Below, piece by piece: positions 40,998 through 50,603 of a stretch of DNA of 64,000 nt. The number at the start of each line of letters is the position of its first letter. The first letter of the stretch is position 1. The stretch comes from Rhodobium orientis (GTDB lineage Bacteria > Pseudomonadota > Alphaproteobacteria > Rhizobiales > Rhodobiaceae). The DNA lies in contig NZ_NPEV01000004.1 in NCBI RefSeq assembly GCF_003258835.1, positions 80,744-144,743 of the forward strand, in the 5' to 3' direction. A program made the position numbers and the translations under genes. The notes under the pieces were generated by a model, which worked only from the letters and a program-made list of their open reading frames with translations, searched no databases and was not told the origin of the DNA.

Positions 40998-42584
40998 ATG
41001 GCTCCCAAGGTTCTCATTTCCGACAAGCTTTCGCCGACCGCGGTGCAGATCTTCAAGGACCGCGGCATCGATGCCGATTTCCAGCCGGACCTCGGCAAGG
41101 ACAAGGACAAACTTGCCGAGATCATCGGCAACTATGATGGCCTGGCGATCCGCTCCGCCACCAAGGTGACGGAAAAGATCATCGCCAATGCGAACAATCT
41201 GAAGGTGATCGGCCGGGCCGGCATCGGCGTCGACAATGTCGACGTGCCGGCGGCGACCGCCAAGGGCATCATCGTCATGAACACGCCCTTCGGCAATTCC
41301 ATCACCACGGCCGAGCACGCCATCGCCATGATGTTCGCCGTCGCCCGCCAGCTTCCCGAGGCCGATGCCTCGACACGGGCCGGCAAGTGGGAAAAGTCGA
41401 AATTCGTCGGCACCGAAATCACCGCCAAGACGCTCGGCGTCATCGGCTGCGGCAATATCGGCTCGATCGCCGCGGAGCGGGCTATCGGCGTGAAGATGCG
41501 GGTGATCGCTTATGATCCGTTCCTGTCACCGGAGCGGGCGATGAACCTCGGGGTGGAGAAGGTCGATCTCGACGAGCTGTTCCGCCGCGCCGACTTCATC
41601 ACCCTGCACACGCCGCTGACCGACAAGACCCGCAACATCATCGACGCAGCCGCGATCGCCAAGATGAAGGACGGCGTGCGCATCATCAACTGTGCCCGCG
41701 GCGGCCTGATCGTCGAAGAGGCGCTGGCCGAAGCGCTGAAGTCGGGCAAGGTCGCCGGCGCCGGCATCGACGTCTTTTCCTCCGAGCCGGCCAAGGAAAA
41801 CGTCCTCTTCGATGCGCCGAACGTCGTCTGCACCCCGCATCTCGGCGCCTCGACCTCGGAAGCCCAGGAGAACGTCGCCCTGCAGGTCGCCGAGCAGATG
41901 TCCGACTACCTGCTGCACGGCGCCGTCACCAACGCGCTCAACATGCCGTCGATCTCGGCCGAGGAGGCGCCGAAGCTGACGCCGTTCGTGCGCCTTGCCG
42001 AACTGCTCGGCCTGTTTGCCGGCCAGCTCACCCAGACCGGCATCAAGGCGATCAAGATCGAGTATGAGGGCACGGTCGCGGAGATGAACGTGCGCGCGCT
42101 GACCTCTGCGGCGTTGACCGGCGTGCTGAGGCCGATGCTGCAGACCGTCAACATGGTCTCGGCCCCGGCAATGACCCGGGAACGCGGCATCCATGTGGAA
42201 GAGGTGCGGCGCGAGCAGCAGGGCGCCTATGAGGGCTATGTCCGGCTGACCATTACCACGGAGCGCCAGTCGCGCTCGGTGGCGGGAACGGTCTTCGGCG
42301 ACGGCAAGCCGCGCATCATCCAGATCAAGGGCATCAACATGGAGGCCGAGCTCGGTCCCCACATGCTCTACGTCACCAATGAGGACAAGCCGGGCTTCAT
42401 CGGCAATCTCGGCACCGTGCTCGGCGATGCCGGCGTCAACATCGCGACCTTCAATCTCGGCCGCTCGGAGCGCGGCGGCGATGCCATCAGCCTCGTCGAG
42501 GTCGACGGGCCGATCGCCGAAGACGTGCTGGCCAAGGTGCTGGCGCTGCCGAGCGTCGTCCAGGTCGCGCCGCTCGCATTCTGA
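40998..42584 (+). CDS. serA: D-3-phosphoglycerate dehydrogenase
   Basis: The first and regulated enzyme of serine synthesis, oxidising 3-phosphoglycerate with NAD. The 528-residue type 1 enzyme contains the NAD loop TLGVIGCGNIGSIAAERA, INCARGGLIVEEALAEAL and the catalytic HLGAS. An intervening (ASB) domain and a C-terminal ACT domain (TNEDKPGFIGNLGTVLGDAG) follow. The ACT domain suggests allosteric control by serine. A terminator follows at 42612. Start chosen at MAPKVLISDK. Confidence 0.97.
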   Translation: MAPKVLISDKLSPTAVQIFKDRGIDADFQPDLGKDKDKLAEIIGNYDGLAIRSATKVTEKIIANANNLKVIGRAGIGVDNVDVPAATAKGIIVMNTPFGNSITTAEHAIAMMFAVARQLPEADASTRAGKWEKSKFVGTEITAKTLGVIGCGNIGSIAAERAIGVKMRVIAYDPFLSPERAMNLGVEKVDLDELFRRADFITLHTPLTDKTRNIIDAAAIAKMKDGVRIINCARGGLIVEEALAEALKSGKVAGAGIDVFSSEPAKENVLFDAPNVVCTPHLGASTSEAQENVALQVAEQMSDYLLHGAVTNALNMPSISAEEAPKLTPFVRLAELLGLFAGQLTQTGIKAIKIEYEGTVAEMNVRALTSAALTGVLRPMLQTVNMVSAPAMTRERGIHVEEVRREQQGAYEGYVRLTITTERQSRSVAGTVFGDGKPRIIQIKGINMEAELGPHMLYVTNEDKPGFIGNLGTVLGDAGVNIATFNLGRSERGGDAISLVEVDGPIAEDVLAKVLALPSVVQVAPLAF

Positions 42585-42611
42585 GGGCAGGCATAAAACC
42601 TATGAGAGAAT

Positions 42612-42640
42612 GCCGCGCGGTTCGCCGCGCGGCTTTTTTT
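42612..42640 (+). terminator. Terminator after serA
   Basis: A perfect 9-bp stem GCCGCGCGG / CCGCGCGGC with loop TTCG is followed by seven T residues. Confidence 0.95.
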
Positions 42641-42698
42641 GTCGTCCGCTCGTGCTATGAACGGCGCGCATGAACGACCGCGCCAGGCCGGACGGACG

Positions 42699-44075
42699 AT
42701 GACCTCGCAAAAGACCAGAGTCGCGCTCATCTCGCTTCTTGCCAGCGTCGGGCTGACCATCGGCAAGTTCTCGGTCGCGCTTGCCACCGGCAGCCTCGGC
42801 ATCCTGTCCGATGCCTTCCACAGCCTGATGGATATCGGCGCAACGGCGATCACCTTCTTTGCCGTGCGGGTCAGCGACAAGCCGGCGGACGACGAGCACC
42901 ATTACGGCCATGGCAAGATCGAGAGCGTGACGGCGCTCGCCGAGACCGGGTTGCTCTTCGTCATCGCCGGCTGGATCGTGTACGAGGCCATCCACCGCCT
43001 GATCGCGCCGGGCAACGGCGTCGAGGTCACCTGGTGGGCGGTCGCGGTCATCTGCGGGTCGATGGTCGTCGATTTCAACCGCTCGCGGGCCTTGAAACGG
43101 GCGGCGGAGGCGACGCGCAGCGAGGCGCTTGCCGCCGACGCGCTGCATTTCGCCTCGGACCTGTGGAGTTCCGCGGCCGTTCTCGTCGGCCTGGCGGCGA
43201 CCTGGGCCGGGTTCCCGGCCGGCGATTCCTTTGCCGCAATTGCCGTTGCCGTCGTCGTCGGGCTTGCCGGCTACCGGCTCGGCCGGCGCACCATTGAGTC
43301 CCTGACCGACACCGCGCCGGCGGGTTATGCCGACATCATCGCCAACATCGCCAGGGACGCGGAGGGCGTGCTGGCCTTGAAACGGGCGCGGATCCGCCGC
43401 GGCGGGTCGACCGTCTTCATCGACGCCGACGTCAATGTGCGCCGGACCTTCGCCTTCGACCGGGTCAATGCGATCAAGGCCAAGTTCATCGACCGGGTGC
43501 ACCGGGAGATCGAAGACGCCGACATCTCGCTGACGGCCCATCCGGTGGCGATCGACGACGAGACGATCTTCGACAAGGTGATGCTGGTGGCGGCGCGGCG
43601 CGGCGTTGCCATGCACCATCTGACGGTCCAGCATGTCAGCGACGCGCTCTCCGTCAGCTTCGACATCGAGGTCGATGCCGACTGGCCGTACTGGAAGGCG
43701 CATGACGTCGCATCTAGCCTGGAAGAGGCGATCCGCAACGAACTCGGCGACGATGTCGAAGTGGAAAGCCACATCGAGCCGGCCGATGTCATCGGCGTCG
43801 ACGGCGCCGACGTCTCCGAGGAGATGATCCTGGAGGTGGTCGACAAGCTGGAGGTGCTCGCCGAGCGCCATCCGCTGGTCACCCACATCCACGACGTCCG
43901 GGTGCGGCGCAACAGCCTCGGCCTGTTCGTGACGCTGCACTGCTGGGTCGACCGCACGCTCACCGTCGACGAGGTGCATACCGCCGTCGACCGCTTCGAG
44001 CGGGCGTTCCGGGAGAGCCGTGCGGACGTGCGCCGGATCGTCACCCATGCCGAGCCGCACGGCGCCGAGCGCTAG
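42699..44075 (+). CDS. Cation diffusion facilitator efflux transporter
   Basis: A 458-residue inner-membrane metal/proton antiporter. The transmembrane part has ILSDAFHSLMDIGATAITFF with the site-A Asp residues, HHYGHGKIESVTAL and a second metal motif ALAADALHFASDLWSSA. The C-terminal region is unusually long, with more than one ferredoxin-like stretch (for example ADISLTAHPVAIDDETIF and EVESHIEPADVIGVDG). That exceeds the usual 300-residue family length. Likely exports Zn, Fe or Mn. The metal cannot be told. Start at MTSQKTRVALI. Confidence 0.9.
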   Translation: MTSQKTRVALISLLASVGLTIGKFSVALATGSLGILSDAFHSLMDIGATAITFFAVRVSDKPADDEHHYGHGKIESVTALAETGLLFVIAGWIVYEAIHRLIAPGNGVEVTWWAVAVICGSMVVDFNRSRALKRAAEATRSEALAADALHFASDLWSSAAVLVGLAATWAGFPAGDSFAAIAVAVVVGLAGYRLGRRTIESLTDTAPAGYADIIANIARDAEGVLALKRARIRRGGSTVFIDADVNVRRTFAFDRVNAIKAKFIDRVHREIEDADISLTAHPVAIDDETIFDKVMLVAARRGVAMHHLTVQHVSDALSVSFDIEVDADWPYWKAHDVASSLEEAIRNELGDDVEVESHIEPADVIGVDGADVSEEMILEVVDKLEVLAERHPLVTHIHDVRVRRNSLGLFVTLHCWVDRTLTVDEVHTAVDRFERAFRESRADVRRIVTHAEPHGAER

Positions 44076-44168
44076 CATTATTGCGGGCCGGCGCCGTCAG
44101 GCCGCCGCATTTGCCGGCACAATCGCGGGCTTGATTTTCAAGCGTTTCCTGAGGGAGGAATTCGGCAG

Positions 44169-45860
44169 ATGAAACCGATCGGCATTTTCGCGGCAGGGCT
44201 CCTCGTCGCGGCAACGGGGACGGGTACAGCTGTTGTCCCGGCATGGGCCGCCGACGTCACGGCGCCCTCGCGGATCGCCCAGGTGGAGGTCTATCCGGAC
44301 GGGGCGACGGTGGCGCGTGAGGCGACGGCTGCCGTGCCGGCCGGCGAATCCGTCATCGTCCTGGAAAACCTGCCGCTCAGCCTCGATCCGGATTCGGTGC
44401 GGGTCGAAGCCGAGGCGACGGCCGGGCTTGAGATCGTCTCCGTCGACATGCGCCGCATGGTGCCGAAGCCCCATGACGAGCCGGGCGAGATCGGCGCCAG
44501 GATCGAAGCCCTCCAGCGCGAGCGCCAGGCGGTGGAAGACGCCATCGCCACGGCCAACGAGCAGATCCGCTTCGTGCGCAACATCGTTTCCGAGGCGCCC
44601 AAGCAGATGTTCGACCTCAAGGGTGAGCGGCCGGCTCCGGACTGGTCGGACATGCTCGGCAAGTTCGGCACCTCGCTGTCGAGCCTGCGCGAGACGGTGC
44701 GCGCCTCGACCGTTCGCCTGCAGGAGATCAAGGATGAGATCGCGCGCCTGAGGGACAAGCAGAACGAGAGCTTCCCCGAAGCAAAGCCGACCTATCAGGC
44801 GCGCATTTCCGTTGTCGCCGACAAGCCGGCGGATGCCGCCCTGACGCTGCGATATGCAGCGGCCGGTGCGGTCTGGCGCCCGGTCTATGACGCGCGGCTG
44901 TCGCTTTCCGGCGAGAGGCCGTCGCTGGACCTGGTGCGCCGGGCCGTCGTCACCCAGGCGACCGGCGAGGACTGGAGCGACGCCGAACTGACCCTTTCCA
45001 CGGCGCGTCCGGGCGGGCGGGCCGAGGCGCCGGAGCTCAGCCCCCTGATCGTCCGCATCGCGCCGCAGCCGCGGCCGGTGCCGATGGCCCAGAGCCGCAA
45101 GACCATGCGCATGTTTGACGACAACGAGATGGCGGAGGCCGCGCCGATGGAAGCGCCGGCCGGCGGCGCCATGGTCCGGGCGATGCCGGCGCGGGAGCGC
45201 GCCGCGGCCCTTGAGACCCGCGGCTTCGACCTCGTCTATCGCATCCCCGGCCGCACCTCGATCGTCGGCGACGGTACGCCGAAGACCCTGAAGATCGGCA
45301 GCGACACAATCTCCCCGGAGCTCATCGTGCGCTCCGTGCCTGTGCTCGATCCGACGGCCTATCTGACCGTGCGCTTCGACAATGAAAGCGCCGGGCCGAT
45401 CCTGCCGGGCGAGGTGCAGCTGTTCCGGGACGGGGTCTTCGTCGGCAAGGGCGGGATCGGTTTCATCGCGCCGAACGAGGAGGTCTCCTTCGGCTTCGGC
45501 GCCGATCCGGCGGTGGTCGTGGAACGGATCACGCTGGAGAAAAGCGAGGGCGAGCGCGGCATGCTCTCCACCGACAAGATCGACCAGCGGCGCTATCGCA
45601 TCACCGTCACCAACCGTCACGACCGCACCATGCGCATGGAGATCGACGACCGGCTGCCGCAGTCGGAGAACGAGAAGATCGAGGTGGAGCGGGCGTCCGA
45701 CACGACCGAGCCGACGACGACCGATGTGGACGGCAGGCGCGGTGTCGTGCGCTGGGCGTTCGATCTCGATGCCGGAAAGGCGCGCGAGATCCTGATCGGC
45801 TACACGGTGCGCTGGCCGGAGGAGGAGCGGATCATGTGGAACGGTGGCCCAGTGCGCTGA
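44169..45860 (+). CDS. MuiA-type mucoidy inhibitor family protein (DUF4139)
   Basis: A 563-residue exported protein with a signal peptide (IGIFAAGLLVAATGTGTAVV ... AWA). An N-terminal DUF4140 domain (QVEVYPDGATVAREATAAV) is followed by a coiled coil (about residues 100-200) and the large DUF4139 domain (AAAGAVWRPVYDARLSLSGE; ITVTNRHDRTMRMEIDDRLP). The family is named for a mucoidy-inhibiting homologue. Its molecular role is unknown. A GAGGGAGGA site precedes the ATG. Confidence 0.85.
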   Translation: MKPIGIFAAGLLVAATGTGTAVVPAWAADVTAPSRIAQVEVYPDGATVAREATAAVPAGESVIVLENLPLSLDPDSVRVEAEATAGLEIVSVDMRRMVPKPHDEPGEIGARIEALQRERQAVEDAIATANEQIRFVRNIVSEAPKQMFDLKGERPAPDWSDMLGKFGTSLSSLRETVRASTVRLQEIKDEIARLRDKQNESFPEAKPTYQARISVVADKPADAALTLRYAAAGAVWRPVYDARLSLSGERPSLDLVRRAVVTQATGEDWSDAELTLSTARPGGRAEAPELSPLIVRIAPQPRPVPMAQSRKTMRMFDDNEMAEAAPMEAPAGGAMVRAMPARERAAALETRGFDLVYRIPGRTSIVGDGTPKTLKIGSDTISPELIVRSVPVLDPTAYLTVRFDNESAGPILPGEVQLFRDGVFVGKGGIGFIAPNEEVSFGFGADPAVVVERITLEKSEGERGMLSTDKIDQRRYRITVTNRHDRTMRMEIDDRLPQSENEKIEVERASDTTEPTTTDVDGRRGVVRWAFDLDAGKAREILIGYTVRWPEEERIMWNGGPVR

Positions 45861-46070
45861 TTGCGCCCGGTCCTTTGCCGTCTCACGTGACCTTTGCGAC
45901 ACAGCCCCGGCGCCGAATCCGGCCGCGGCGCGGCGCGTCCCCCGCTCAGACATCGGGGGGTCTCGCCACGGCACGGCCGAGTGGTTATAGTCGCGCGCCC
46001 GCAGATGGGTGGGAGCCGCGGTGCTTCAGCGAAACTCAGCGGAAAAAAGAGCGTATTTCGGGGCGCGTTA

Positions 46071-47363
46071 ATGGCGAATGTGGTTGTCGTCGGCTCGCAA
46101 TGGGGCGACGAGGGTAAGGGTAAGATCGTTGACTGGTTGAGCGAGCGTGCCGATGTGGTGGTGCGCTTCCAGGGCGGGCACAATGCCGGCCACACGCTGG
46201 TCATCGACGGCGTTTCGTACAAGTTGAGCCTGCTGCCGTCCGGCGTCGTGCGCGAGGGAAAGCTGGGCGTCATCGGCAATGGCGTGGTGCTCGACCCGCA
46301 CGCCCTGATCGCGGAAATCGGCCGGCTGAAGGACCAGGGCGTCACCGTCAGCCGCGACAACCTCAGGATCGCCGAGAATTGCACGCTGATCCTTTCGCTG
46401 CACCGCGAACTCGACGCGCTGCGCGAGAACGCGCTCGCTGCCGGCAAGATCGGCACCACGGGACGCGGCATCGGCCCGGCCTATGAGGACAAGGTCGGCC
46501 GGCGGGCGATTCGCCTGATGGACCTTGCCGACCTCACGACGCTGAAACCCAAGATCGACCGCATGCTCATCCACCACAATGCGCTCCGGCGCGGGCTCGG
46601 GGAGCAGGAGATCTCGGCAGACGCGCTTTATGAGGAACTGGCCGCGGCAGCCGATGCCGTGCTGCCGTTCATGGATTCGGTTTGGCAGCTCCTCGACGAG
46701 ATCCGCAAGGCCGGCAAGCGAATCCTCTTTGAGGGCGCGCAGGGCGCGCTGCTCGACATCGACCATGGCACCTATCCGTTCGTCACGTCGTCGAACACAG
46801 GCGCCGGCCAGGCCGCGACGGGTTCCGGCATGGGCCCCGGCGCCATCGACTATGTGCTCGGCATCACCAAGGCCTACACGACCCGGGTCGGCGAGGGGCC
46901 GTTCCCGACCGAGCTCGATGACGAGGTCGGCCAGTTCCTCGGCGAGCGCGGGCGCGAATTCGGCACAGTCACCGGGCGCAAGCGGCGCTGCGGCTGGTTC
47001 GATGCCGCGCTGGTGCGCCAGACGGTCCGCACCAGCGGCATCAACGGCATCGCGCTCACCAAGCTCGACGTACTGGACGGCCTGAAGGAATTGAAGATCT
47101 GTACCGGCTATATGCTCGACGGTGCCAGGATCGACTACCTGCCGGCCGCCCAGGAGGCGCAGCGCCGGGTCGAGCCGGTCTACGAGACGCTGGAAGGCTG
47201 GGAAGCCTCGACGGCGGGTGCGCGAAGCTGGGCGGAACTGCCGGCCCAGGCGGTCAAATATGTGCGCTACCTGGAGGAACTGATCGGCACCCAGGTCGCG
47301 CTGTTGTCGACAAGTCCGGAAAGAGACGACACTATCCTTGTCCAGGATCCGTTTCAGGATTAG
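46071..47363 (+). CDS. purA: Adenylosuccinate synthetase
   Basis: It converts IMP, aspartate and GTP to adenylosuccinate in AMP synthesis. The 430-residue protein opens [20 protein letters not shown] with the GTP-binding glycine loop at 8-18, then [13 protein letters not shown]. It has the IMP site [20 protein letters not shown] and the family block [19 protein letters not shown]. An open frame continues 59 codons upstream but is not PurA sequence. Confidence 0.98.
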   Translation: MANVVVVGSQWGDEGKGKIVDWLSERADVVVRFQGGHNAGHTLVIDGVSYKLSLLPSGVVREGKLGVIGNGVVLDPHALIAEIGRLKDQGVTVSRDNLRIAENCTLILSLHRELDALRENALAAGKIGTTGRGIGPAYEDKVGRRAIRLMDLADLTTLKPKIDRMLIHHNALRRGLGEQEISADALYEELAAAADAVLPFMDSVWQLLDEIRKAGKRILFEGAQGALLDIDHGTYPFVTSSNTGAGQAATGSGMGPGAIDYVLGITKAYTTRVGEGPFPTELDDEVGQFLGERGREFGTVTGRKRRCGWFDAALVRQTVRTSGINGIALTKLDVLDGLKELKICTGYMLDGARIDYLPAAQEAQRRVEPVYETLEGWEASTAGARSWAELPAQAVKYVRYLEELIGTQVALLSTSPERDDTILVQDPFQD

Positions 47364-47573
47364 CACTTTTTGTAAGACTTGGCGGCCGCCAAGTATTGCG
47401 GACGCGGCGTGCGGTGCGTAGAGACGGGGAGTTGAAGGTTAGAGCGGGGAGGAGCGAGGGCATGGCGCGCTTCGGAACGTCTTCGGACCGGCCGGCGTTC
47501 CTGCAGACGGGAGACCGCTTCGGCGCGAACGGCCCTCGACGACAATAATACGCGCCCGACCGAGCGTTGAGAC

Positions 47574-49472
47574 ATGGCGGACTATTACGCAATCCTGAAA
47601 CGGGCTCTCGACGCCTTGCCGGAAAACACCGGCGAGGCGCGTCGCGCCGTCTATGAAAAGGCCCGCAGCGCGCTGGTCACCCAGTTGAAATCCGTCGATC
47701 CGCCGCTGGCGCCCTCGGAAATCACCAAGCAGCGCCTCGCCCTGGAAGAATCGATCCGCAAGGTGGAATCGGAGACGGCGCGGGCGCTGATGGGCTCGAA
47801 CCGGCCGCGCGCCGAGGTCCCGAAGCCCGTTGCGCCGGCCTCCAGGGTCAATCCCGAGGCGACGGCTCGCACCGAGGCGCCGAAGCCCGCCGGGCAACCG
47901 GACAGGCCGAGGCCTCCGGCGCCGCCGCGCTTCGAGGCGCCGCCGCGCGCTGAGCCGCCGGTGAAAAAGGAACCTGCCGCTGCGCCGCCCGCCGGGGCGG
48001 TCGCTCCGCCGATCCCGCCGGCGCGGCCGAAGGAGGACCTTGCGGTTCCCGTTCCCGCGCCCGCCGGTGAGCCGGACAGGCCGGAAGCGGCGAACGATTC
48101 CGAACCGCCGAAAAAGGCGCGCGGCGTCGATGTCTTCCGCCGCGCGGTCAAGGCTGCCGGCGCGCTCGGGGCCGCCTCCGGCAAGGCCTCGAAGTCGGCG
48201 CGCGAGGTCCTCGATGCGACGGAAAAGAAGCAGCGCCGCGCCGAGCGCCAGCGTCAGGAGCCGGAACTCCCCGAGCATCCGCCTGAGGAACCCGGCGCGG
48301 AGCCGATGGCCGAGCCGCCGGTCGCAGCCGCCGGCGAACCGCATCTTTCGGGCGACGGGCCTGCCGACGGCGATGCCCTTGCCGGGACGGAATTCCACGG
48401 CCGGGTCGCCCAGCCGCTGTCCTCGCGGACCATGTGGATGGTGGCGGCCGCGATCCTGCTTGTCATCTTCGTCGGCGTTGCCGGCTGGATCTATGCCCAG
48501 CGGGACCTCCTGTTCGGATCGGCCGACCTTGCCGATGACGGGACGGTCCAGCCGACCGTCACCGAAATGGACACCCGGACGACCGACGAGCCGGCCCTTG
48601 CGCCGGACGGCCTGGCGCCGAAGATCACCGACCGGCTGCCCTCGGTCGGCGGCGAGAACGGCGCCGCGCCGGACGCCAAGAGCGTCAGGACCATGCGCGT
48701 GCGGGCACCCGGCAGCGAGGGCGAGGATGGGGCGGCAACCGAAGAGGACGTTCCGGCCGAGGATGCGGTCCCTGTGGAAGGCGCAGACGATGCGGCGTTG
48801 AGCGACGAGCCGGCGGAAACGTCCGAAGAGACCGGGCCGGACGAGGTCGCCCCGGACGAGCAGTCCGCCACCGAGCCGGCGCCGGAAGACAATCCGGCAC
48901 CGGTCGTCGATTCCGGAAACACCGTCGGCGTTGGCCAACGGGCGATCCTCTACGAGGAAAACACCGAGCCCGGCGCCGGCAACACCGCCTATAACGGCAG
49001 CGTTGTGTGGTCGCTGACCGAGGAGCCGTCGGCGAGCGGCGGCACCGATACGGTGCTGCATGCCCATGCGGACATTCCGGACAAGAACATGGCGGTCGAC
49101 GTCAAGCTGCGGCCGAACCGGGATACCGCCCTGCCGGCGCCCTATACGATCGAGATCGCCTTCACCCTGCCGGAAGACTTCGAGGGCGGGGGCATCGCCA
49201 ACGTGCCCGGCCTGATCCTGAAGACCAGCGAGGCGGCGCGCGGCGACGCCTTGCGCGGCGCCTCCGCCCGGGTTCTGGAAAACCTTTTCTGGATCGCGTT
49301 GTCGCAGAACGACGTTGAGAACGACCGCAACCAGACGCTCCTGAAGGATCGCGGCTGGATCGACATTCCGGTGCTGTTCGAGACCGACAAGCGGGCGATC
49401 CTGACGCTGGAAAAAGGCGCTCCCGGCGATCGCATGATCGAGCAGGCCTTCGCCAAATGGCAGGCCGGCTGA
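47574..49472 (+). CDS. Conserved hypothetical membrane-anchored protein
   Basis: A 632-residue protein of unknown function. The N-terminus (MADYYAILKRALDALPENTG, EARRAVYEKARSALVTQLKS) is a conserved helical domain of about 70 residues. A Pro/Ala/Glu-rich linker, one membrane helix near residue 285 (VAAAILLVIFVGVAGWIYAQ) and an acidic low-complexity stretch follow. The exported C-terminal domain contains LRPNRDTALPAPYTIEIAFT and KTSEAARGDALRGASARVL. This architecture is seen downstream of purA in Hyphomicrobiales. It may connect a cytoplasmic and a periplasmic activity. Confidence 0.75.
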   Translation: MADYYAILKRALDALPENTGEARRAVYEKARSALVTQLKSVDPPLAPSEITKQRLALEESIRKVESETARALMGSNRPRAEVPKPVAPASRVNPEATARTEAPKPAGQPDRPRPPAPPRFEAPPRAEPPVKKEPAAAPPAGAVAPPIPPARPKEDLAVPVPAPAGEPDRPEAANDSEPPKKARGVDVFRRAVKAAGALGAASGKASKSAREVLDATEKKQRRAERQRQEPELPEHPPEEPGAEPMAEPPVAAAGEPHLSGDGPADGDALAGTEFHGRVAQPLSSRTMWMVAAAILLVIFVGVAGWIYAQRDLLFGSADLADDGTVQPTVTEMDTRTTDEPALAPDGLAPKITDRLPSVGGENGAAPDAKSVRTMRVRAPGSEGEDGAATEEDVPAEDAVPVEGADDAALSDEPAETSEETGPDEVAPDEQSATEPAPEDNPAPVVDSGNTVGVGQRAILYEENTEPGAGNTAYNGSVVWSLTEEPSASGGTDTVLHAHADIPDKNMAVDVKLRPNRDTALPAPYTIEIAFTLPEDFEGGGIANVPGLILKTSEAARGDALRGASARVLENLFWIALSQNDVENDRNQTLLKDRGWIDIPVLFETDKRAILTLEKGAPGDRMIEQAFAKWQAG

Positions 49473-49556
49473 CCGCGGCTGCGCCAGCCTTTCCAGTCTT
49501 TTCGAAAATCTTTTTCACCCCGCTTGCAATGGGCGGCGATCCCGCGCATCCTCTCA

Positions 49557-49650
49557 GCCGTTCCGAGGGGTGCTCCGTCAAGGAGCTGAGATGGCATCGC
49601 GGGATGCCGAACCCTTCGAACCTGATCCGGATCATGCCGGCGAAGGGACG
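49557..49650 (+). promoter_or_regulatory. TPP (thi-box) riboswitch
   Basis: All core parts of the thiamine pyrophosphate aptamer are present. GAGGGGTGCTC at 49565-49575 and AAGGAGCTGAGATGGC to 49594 form the pyrimidine side. ATGCCGAACCCTTCGAACCT then GATCCGGATCATGCCGGCG and AAGGGA to 49648 form the pyrophosphate side. It should switch off the downstream thiamine-precursor transport genes when TPP is abundant. Confidence 0.95.
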
Positions 49651-49713
49651 GGGCGCATGCACGGCTTATGCGGACATCTCCTGACGTCGGTCATCCTTGT
49701 GGAGGTGTCGCCG

Positions 49714-49779
49714 ATGTCCGATTTTTCCCTTTTTTCCGCGCGATTTCCGCGGCGCCGCGCCCGGCGCGACCGCGCCTGA
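49714..49779 (+). CDS. Putative 21-codon leader ORF behind the TPP riboswitch
   Basis: ATG at 49714 follows the best ribosome site in the region (GGAGGTG, 49701-49707). It reads MSDFSLFSARF then an Arg-rich tail to TGA at 49777. It is in another frame from the permease, which starts 16 bases later without a visible ribosome site. The leader could receive riboswitch control and pass it on by translational coupling. Confidence 0.4.
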   Translation: MSDFSLFSARFPRRRARRDRA

Positions 49780-49795
49780 TTTCGGCCGCTCGGCC

Positions 49796-50557
49796 ATGTC
49801 CCGCGTTTTCTGGGCGCTCGCCCGCGCGCTGCTGATCGCCGCTGCCCTCGTCGCCCTGTGGCAGGCGGTGGTCACCGGCTTTGCCCTGCCGCACTACATG
49901 CTGCCGTCGCCGGAGCGGGTCGCCGCCGTGTTCCGCGCGCAGCCGGGCTATCTCGCCACACACGGGCTCACCACCTTCCTTGAAATTGTCGTCGGCCTGG
50001 CGACGGGCGCGCTCCTTGGCGTCGTAACGGCGCTGGTCATGAGCTTCCTGCCGCTTGCCCGCAAGCTGGTGCTGCCGGTGGTCGTTGCCAGCCAGGCGCT
50101 GCCGGTCTTTGCGATCGCGCCGCTGCTCGTCGTCTGGTTCGGCTTCGGCATGGCCTCCAAGATCGTCATGGCGTCGCTGATCATCTATTTCCCCGTCGCC
50201 TCGTCCTTCTATGACGGGCTGACGCGGACCGACCGCGGGCTCGTCGAACTGGCCGGGCTTTCCGGCGCCTCGCGCTGGCAGACGCTCATCCATATCCGCA
50301 TTCCGGCCGCGCTGCCGAACCTTGCCTCCGGGCTCCGGGTCGCCGTTGCCGTTGCGCCCATCGGTGCCGTCGTCGGCGAATGGGTCGGCGCCTCCAGTGG
50401 CCTCGGCTTCGTCATGATCCAGGCCAATGCGCGCATGCAGACCGACACCGTCTTTGCCGCCCTGATCGTCCTTGCCGTCATCGCCGTCACGCTGCGCCAG
50501 GTCGTCGACCGGGCGACGCGGCGCCTCGTCTTCTGGGCTCCGGAAACGGATGCCTGA
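49796..50557 (+). CDS. thiX: ABC transporter permease, thiamine-precursor (ThiX-like)
   Basis: An inner-membrane permease of the BPD_transp_1 family, 253 residues with about six helices. The cytoplasmic loop that contacts the ATPase reads LVELAGLSGASRWQTLIHIR followed by IPAALPNLASG. The TPP riboswitch upstream and the THI5-like binding protein downstream point to uptake of a hydroxymethylpyrimidine-type thiamine precursor. The start is MSRVFWALA. No ATPase gene follows in this window. Confidence 0.87.
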   Translation: MSRVFWALARALLIAAALVALWQAVVTGFALPHYMLPSPERVAAVFRAQPGYLATHGLTTFLEIVVGLATGALLGVVTALVMSFLPLARKLVLPVVVASQALPVFAIAPLLVVWFGFGMASKIVMASLIIYFPVASSFYDGLTRTDRGLVELAGLSGASRWQTLIHIRIPAALPNLASGLRVAVAVAPIGAVVGEWVGASSGLGFVMIQANARMQTDTVFAALIVLAVIAVTLRQVVDRATRRLVFWAPETDA

Positions 50558-50603
50558 CCCTATCGGGCCAACCGCCTCCACCATGAAACGAAAGGATTTT
50601 GAG

